From NCBI GenBank assembly GCA_028023455.1, contig JAQFVV010000458.1, positions 62,001 through 126,000 on the forward strand: a stretch of 64,000 nt of DNA. The letters are read 5' to 3'. Of the stretch, positions 59,585 through 64,000 are shown piece after piece. Position numbers and translations under genes: made by a program. Each line of letters starts with the position of its first letter. Position 1 is the first letter of the stretch. The notes beneath the pieces were generated by a model. The model saw only the letters and a program-made list of their open reading frames with translations, ran no database searches and was not told the DNA's origin. This DNA is from Epiperipatus broadwayi. Lineage: Eukaryota > Onychophora > Udeonychophora > Euonychophora > Peripatidae.

Positions 59585-60142
59585 TTTTTTAAAATTTCTA
59601 TTATAATCAAATAAAAACAAAGTAATTATTAATAATTAGAATTTTAAAACAGAAAGGATTTGTTCTAAATAATTTTAGAACACATAAATAAAATTAAAAA
59701 ATAAAAGAAAATTTTCCTTTTTCTTTTTTATTTATTTGCACATTTTAAGCAAACCACAATAGTCTCGATTTATTAAAAACAAGTTAAAATTATTTATTCA
59801 ACTCTTTATTTATTGAAATTTTATTTATTTCTCTAATACTACATTGTAAATACGATAAATTAAAATAAATGTCCTCATGAGATTTAATTCATATACCTTA
59901 CTTAATATGTGGTATCACTATACTGAAATGTGTAGATGGTATTTATATTTGAGAGTAGTCAGAACAACATATTTTATTAAATATATATATTTAATATGGT
60001 CAGGCTTAATTATACTGACAAAACAATATCTCATGTAGTGTGAATTTAATTATAATAAGTGTTATATTTTCATCGAATTAGCATTTCTATTAATTATAAT
60101 TTTCAAATACATTTTTGAAGTTCATAAAACTGTATTAGAATG
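59585..60142. other. AT-rich spacer, nothing recognised
   Basis: No coding or repeat signal. Confidence 0.5.
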
Positions 60143-60842
60143 AAAAATAATTGCTTATTTACATATGTTTAAGTTTCATTTGAGAGTGACGTTTAGTAAA
60201 TTCTAGATAATTTCGTTGATGTCATTCATTCAGACATTATAAACAGTAATTTAAAGTGAGTAGTCTATCCTCACGCTTTCATTTCCAGTACTTAAGATTT
60301 GCCCATATATAAGCATTTGGGTTTGAAAAAATAAGTGGATTCATTTTATTCTTTCATAAATACTATATCTTGTGTTGGGAATGAAAGTATTCATTTATTA
60401 TTATTAACACTCATAAAAAAGCGCATGCATAATAGCTTGAAAGGCTGATCTTTAATGTATTACAATTTATAAACATAGCACTATAAAAATAATTGCTTAT
60501 TTACATATGTTTAAGTTTCATTTGAGAGTGACGTTTCGTAAATTCTAGATAATTTCGTTGACATCATTCATTCAGACATTGTAAACAGTAATTTAAAGTG
60601 AATAGTCTATGCTCATGCTTTCATTTCCAGTACTTAAGATTTGCCCATATATAAGCATTTGGGTTTGAAAGAATAAGTGGATTCATTTTATTCTTTCATA
60701 AATACTATATCTTGTGTTGGGAATGAAAGTATTAATTTATTATTATTAACACTCATAAAAAGTGCATGCATAATAGCTTGAAAGGCTGATCTTTAATGTA
60801 TTACAATTTATAAACATAGCGCTATAAAAATAATTGCTTATT
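60143..60842. repeat. 342-bp tandem duplication (two units plus 17 bases)
   Basis: Units 60,143-60,484 and 60,485-60,825 are nearly identical, with about a dozen differences. AAAAATAATTGCTTATT starts each unit and a third partial one at 60,826. Each unit contains TTGAGAGTGACGTTT, TTGCCCATATATAAGCATTT and GCTTGAAAGGCTGATC. A diverged partial copy lies at 9044-9152 on the other strand. Confidence 0.92.
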
Positions 60843-63800
60843 AGAATGAGTTAAATTACAAAATTCTCTTTTTATTTTAGAGTGTGAATATACAGACATA
60901 TTCAAGTGAAATGTAAATTGGTTAGAATGAATTAAATAACGAAACATAGTACCATGAGTAATTGTAATAAAATCATCAATTTAAATTATGAAAAATTAAA
61001 TAAATGAAGATGAACAAAATTTTATAACAAATGATAATTTTATACATATGAAAAATCATGTTAATTTGCTCTAACATAAAAAAGTCATATATTGTAATTT
61101 TATATACAAACTTAGTTTTAAATTATTGCTAACTTAGTGAGTTTTGTTTTTTTAAATTTTAATATTAGAAATGCAATACATATTTTTAAAAAAGTTATAA
61201 AATGGTTCTTTAAAACAAATCTAACCTGAAAATTACTTTATTAGTTTATTAGGAACATGCTAAAAATTTTCTGGAATTATTTAAAAACTAGATTATATCT
61301 AATGAGTAACATTTGTGTTTTTGTTAACAAATTACGAGTACATTTTTGACTTTATAAAACTGCAATAGATATTAAGTAGAGAGAAAAAAAAAGAACTGAA
61401 GTTATCCCTTTTTCTGAACAACTAAATATTAAAATAAATCAATTTTAATAAGAATATTGTAATTTCAATTTTGCAAATAATATCCTCTAATGGTACATTT
61501 AACAATATGACTACAAACCTGAATCTTATTTAATGTAGTTATTTCAGTTTCTAATAACTTAGGACAACTTATATATTTTTAATTCTAGAAATTTATAAAA
61601 CTTACATGTTTGCCTTTTTGATTTAAATTTGGTTTCACTGAGAATTCTGATCTTCATTATATATGTTATAAAATGATCACAATATAGAAGGAATAATTGA
61701 AAGAATGAAATTCTAATAATTATTTTTATTATCTAAAATATCTCAAAACTATTTTATTAAAGTACTGATAAGTTATGTATGTAGATATGTGAAAAGATAT
61801 TTAAAAAATAAGACTAGTTCATTTCTTTTAAAATTTCATAAAAATTAGAATACCCCCCCCCCCTCACACTATTAAATATATCTTTTCTGTAAAGATTGAT
61901 AAGGCTTATGTTATATATGATTTTTATTTAGGAAAACTTCCTATAGAGATATATTGTCTTCATATTCTCTTGATAAAAAAAATACTCTGCCCAAGTTTTT
62001 TACTATACGTTATAAAGCATATGTTCAGTTGATCACAGAAGTCAACTGACTTTTTTCTATCTAAATGTATGACAATATCATTATGAAAATAATTGAAAGA
62101 AAGCTAATCTTTCTCAGAGTTTAATTCATTCAAGTTTAGAGATCTTTCATCGTTTTTTTAAAGTTGTAAAAATAGGGGTTGTTATTTTAAATCTCTCTTG
62201 TTGTTTTTTTTTTTGTGTGATTTTTCAAAAATTTTTGGTTGACGGCCATGAAAACATTTTTTCTTCTCTAATAAATATTTTCTGATAGCATTTAATCTAT
62301 TTGATTCAAAATTATTATGCATGCCATGCAGCCTTTAAAAAAATTGCATACTATCTCTTCATAATCTCAGATTGCTTTTTTATTATGAGTTCTGATTAAT
62401 TTATATTATGTTTTATTAATTTTCTGCTTAAAAAAATAGCAATATATTTGAATCTTTTTTATGTTTATAAATATGTTCTTATTAGTATCATATAACTGCA
62501 AACCTAACATTGCATTTTATAAATGCTATGTAATCTTTGGGAATTAGCACGATCCTTTCTGCATGATGATAGAAAGGCAAATAATACAATCAAGTTAAAA
62601 ATAATCTCTCATTTTCCAATGAAGGGTTTGGGAAATGTGGAGAAATGGATGATAAAAATAATGTTCTACTGCAATATGTGGTTAATTCATTATCAGCAAA
62701 AACACATTATAGTAATTCATAACATAATAATAGTGAAAAGAAAATCAAAATATTAAAATTCTTACTAATCCTCATGATATATGTTTTAAATGAAATGAAA
62801 ATTAGTTTCCTAATAGCACCTTAATTTAATGCAAAAAATGTTACTTTTATATTTCAAATCTAATTGCAAAACAAAAAATCATTACTTTAACAAATGAAAA
62901 TTCTCAAATAACTAAATTTGAAATATGATGATTAAATGAAATACAATTGCCATCTCTTTTCTAATGTTTCATAAGATTTATCATTTTTTTATTGGCAGAT
63001 TACCCCAGATGCATGAGGAATAAATAAATTTCAACAAAAACTACTGATAAATCCTAATTATAGTAATGGAGAAATTCATCTACATCTATGATAATGTTAA
63101 ATGCAGACTTCTTAATAAGCTTATTCAAACTTTTGAAGACTCAGCAAATTCTGTCCTTACTATTCAAATTCTGCTATCTATTTGTAAAATTGAGTAATCA
63201 ATAGATACTAGTGATTATTTAAAATTATAATCTAGCATCTACTAATTACCCAAGCTTATAATAGGTGAAAAAACTGTAATTAAAATAGAATTTGCTATGG
63301 AAAAATATTTAAACTGGGATCATTTCATTGTTTTTTGTTTTTTTTTACAGAAATAGATTAGAATACTTTTATTTGCTAAAGAATTTTATCAAGTAGTACA
63401 ACTAAATGAATATATATATATATTCCCCTCTTTTATTAACATTCAACTAAATAATGACTTCTACTTTGTAACTATAATATTAAAAGAATTATATCTGATA
63501 ACATTCCAATGAACTATATACTACTATCTCCAGAATACTTAAAGGAATAAATTAAATCTATAGAAGTTTAAGAACAACTTAAAAAATTATATATAGAAAA
63601 CTTCTAAATATATATATATACAAGTCAAATAAAAAAAAATAAATAGAAATTTAATATACCTTGGATTCATTGGTAGATTTAAAACATCAAGAACTGATCC
63701 AAATTTCAAAAAGAATACAAATATCTTTCTCATAGTTCCCAAACCCTTTTGGGATAAAGTATTGATGAATTTTAGGCAAGAAGATGGCATATTGGTAATT

Positions 63801-64000
63801 AAACATTTTTCAAATTTGTATATAATAGAATGTAATAGAATTTAATATAGACTATGTATTTGGTTTTTTTATTTATTTAATTAGGTATCATAGAATTTTA
63901 CAACAATATATATATATATATATAAATAAATGTAAATCATAAAAGATTGCAACACATTTAGTGAGAGATATACTTTAAATATAATTATATGATGTACAAA
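60843..64000. other. AT-rich non-coding to the window end
   Basis: No gene or assignable repeat. An 11-C run lies at 61,853-61,863. (TA)n tracts occur at 63,411 and 63,907. The frames at 62,523-62,756 and 63,587-63,790 have no motif. Confidence 0.6.

Noticed and set aside
1-64000. CRISPR array, operon, riboswitch or bacterial origin
   Set aside because: No regularly spaced short repeats, no gene clusters, no ribosome-binding sites; transposons and SINEs are animal-type.

Overview
The window is about 64 kb of very AT-rich DNA (roughly a quarter G+C, judged by eye) with no intact host protein-coding gene that I can recognise. It looks like intergenic or intronic DNA of an animal genome. The repeats suggest an arthropod: relics of two mariner/Tc1-like transposases of kinds common in arthropods, a LINE whose C-terminal CCHC finger resembles those of chelicerate and other arthropod elements, a possible Penelope-like reverse transcriptase, several tRNA-derived SINEs and TA-flanked MITEs. 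The species cannot be named from the sequence, and nothing suggests prokaryotic DNA.

Layout. 1-2107: a decayed non-LTR retrotransposon, cut by the window start, ending in a pentamer tail. 7.1-10 kb: an exact 161-bp tandem duplication, a dead transposase on the minus strand, and a 262-bp TA-flanked MITE next to a related copy in inverted orientation. 12.8-17 kb: SINEs and tRNA-like relics, a CTCF-like motif and a second, 5'-truncated copy of the LINE. 20.9-25.7 kb: a mariner transposase relic, a diverged duplication, and two decayed reverse-transcriptase elements lying head to head as a large inverted repeat. 25.8-27.0 kb: a 1.2-kb TIR element with a TA target duplication that carries a third LINE 3' end.

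The best-preserved unit is at 28,915-33,403. It is a complete LTR retrotransposon with 1.6-kb LTRs that differ by only about 20 substitutions and a perfect 4-bp target duplication. Its 1.25-kb interior encodes a single intact 336-aa Gag-like protein and no pol. It is therefore a young non-autonomous element of the kind called TR-GAG in plants, and would need polymerase and integrase from a related autonomous element.

33.4-51 kb is mostly featureless, apart from hairpins, a CpG-richer promoter-like stretch at 43.0-44.8 kb that could be a host promoter or a solo LTR, and a possible splice donor on the minus strand at 42.0 kb. 50.3-53.7 kb is a dense cluster of SINEs, a four-unit direct/inverted repeat array and another MITE copy. 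A 105-bp tRNA-derived SINE with a perfect 15-bp target duplication lies at 55.2 kb. A 254-bp foldback palindrome (59.3 kb) and a 342-bp tandem duplication (60.1 kb) follow. All counts and alignments were made by eye.
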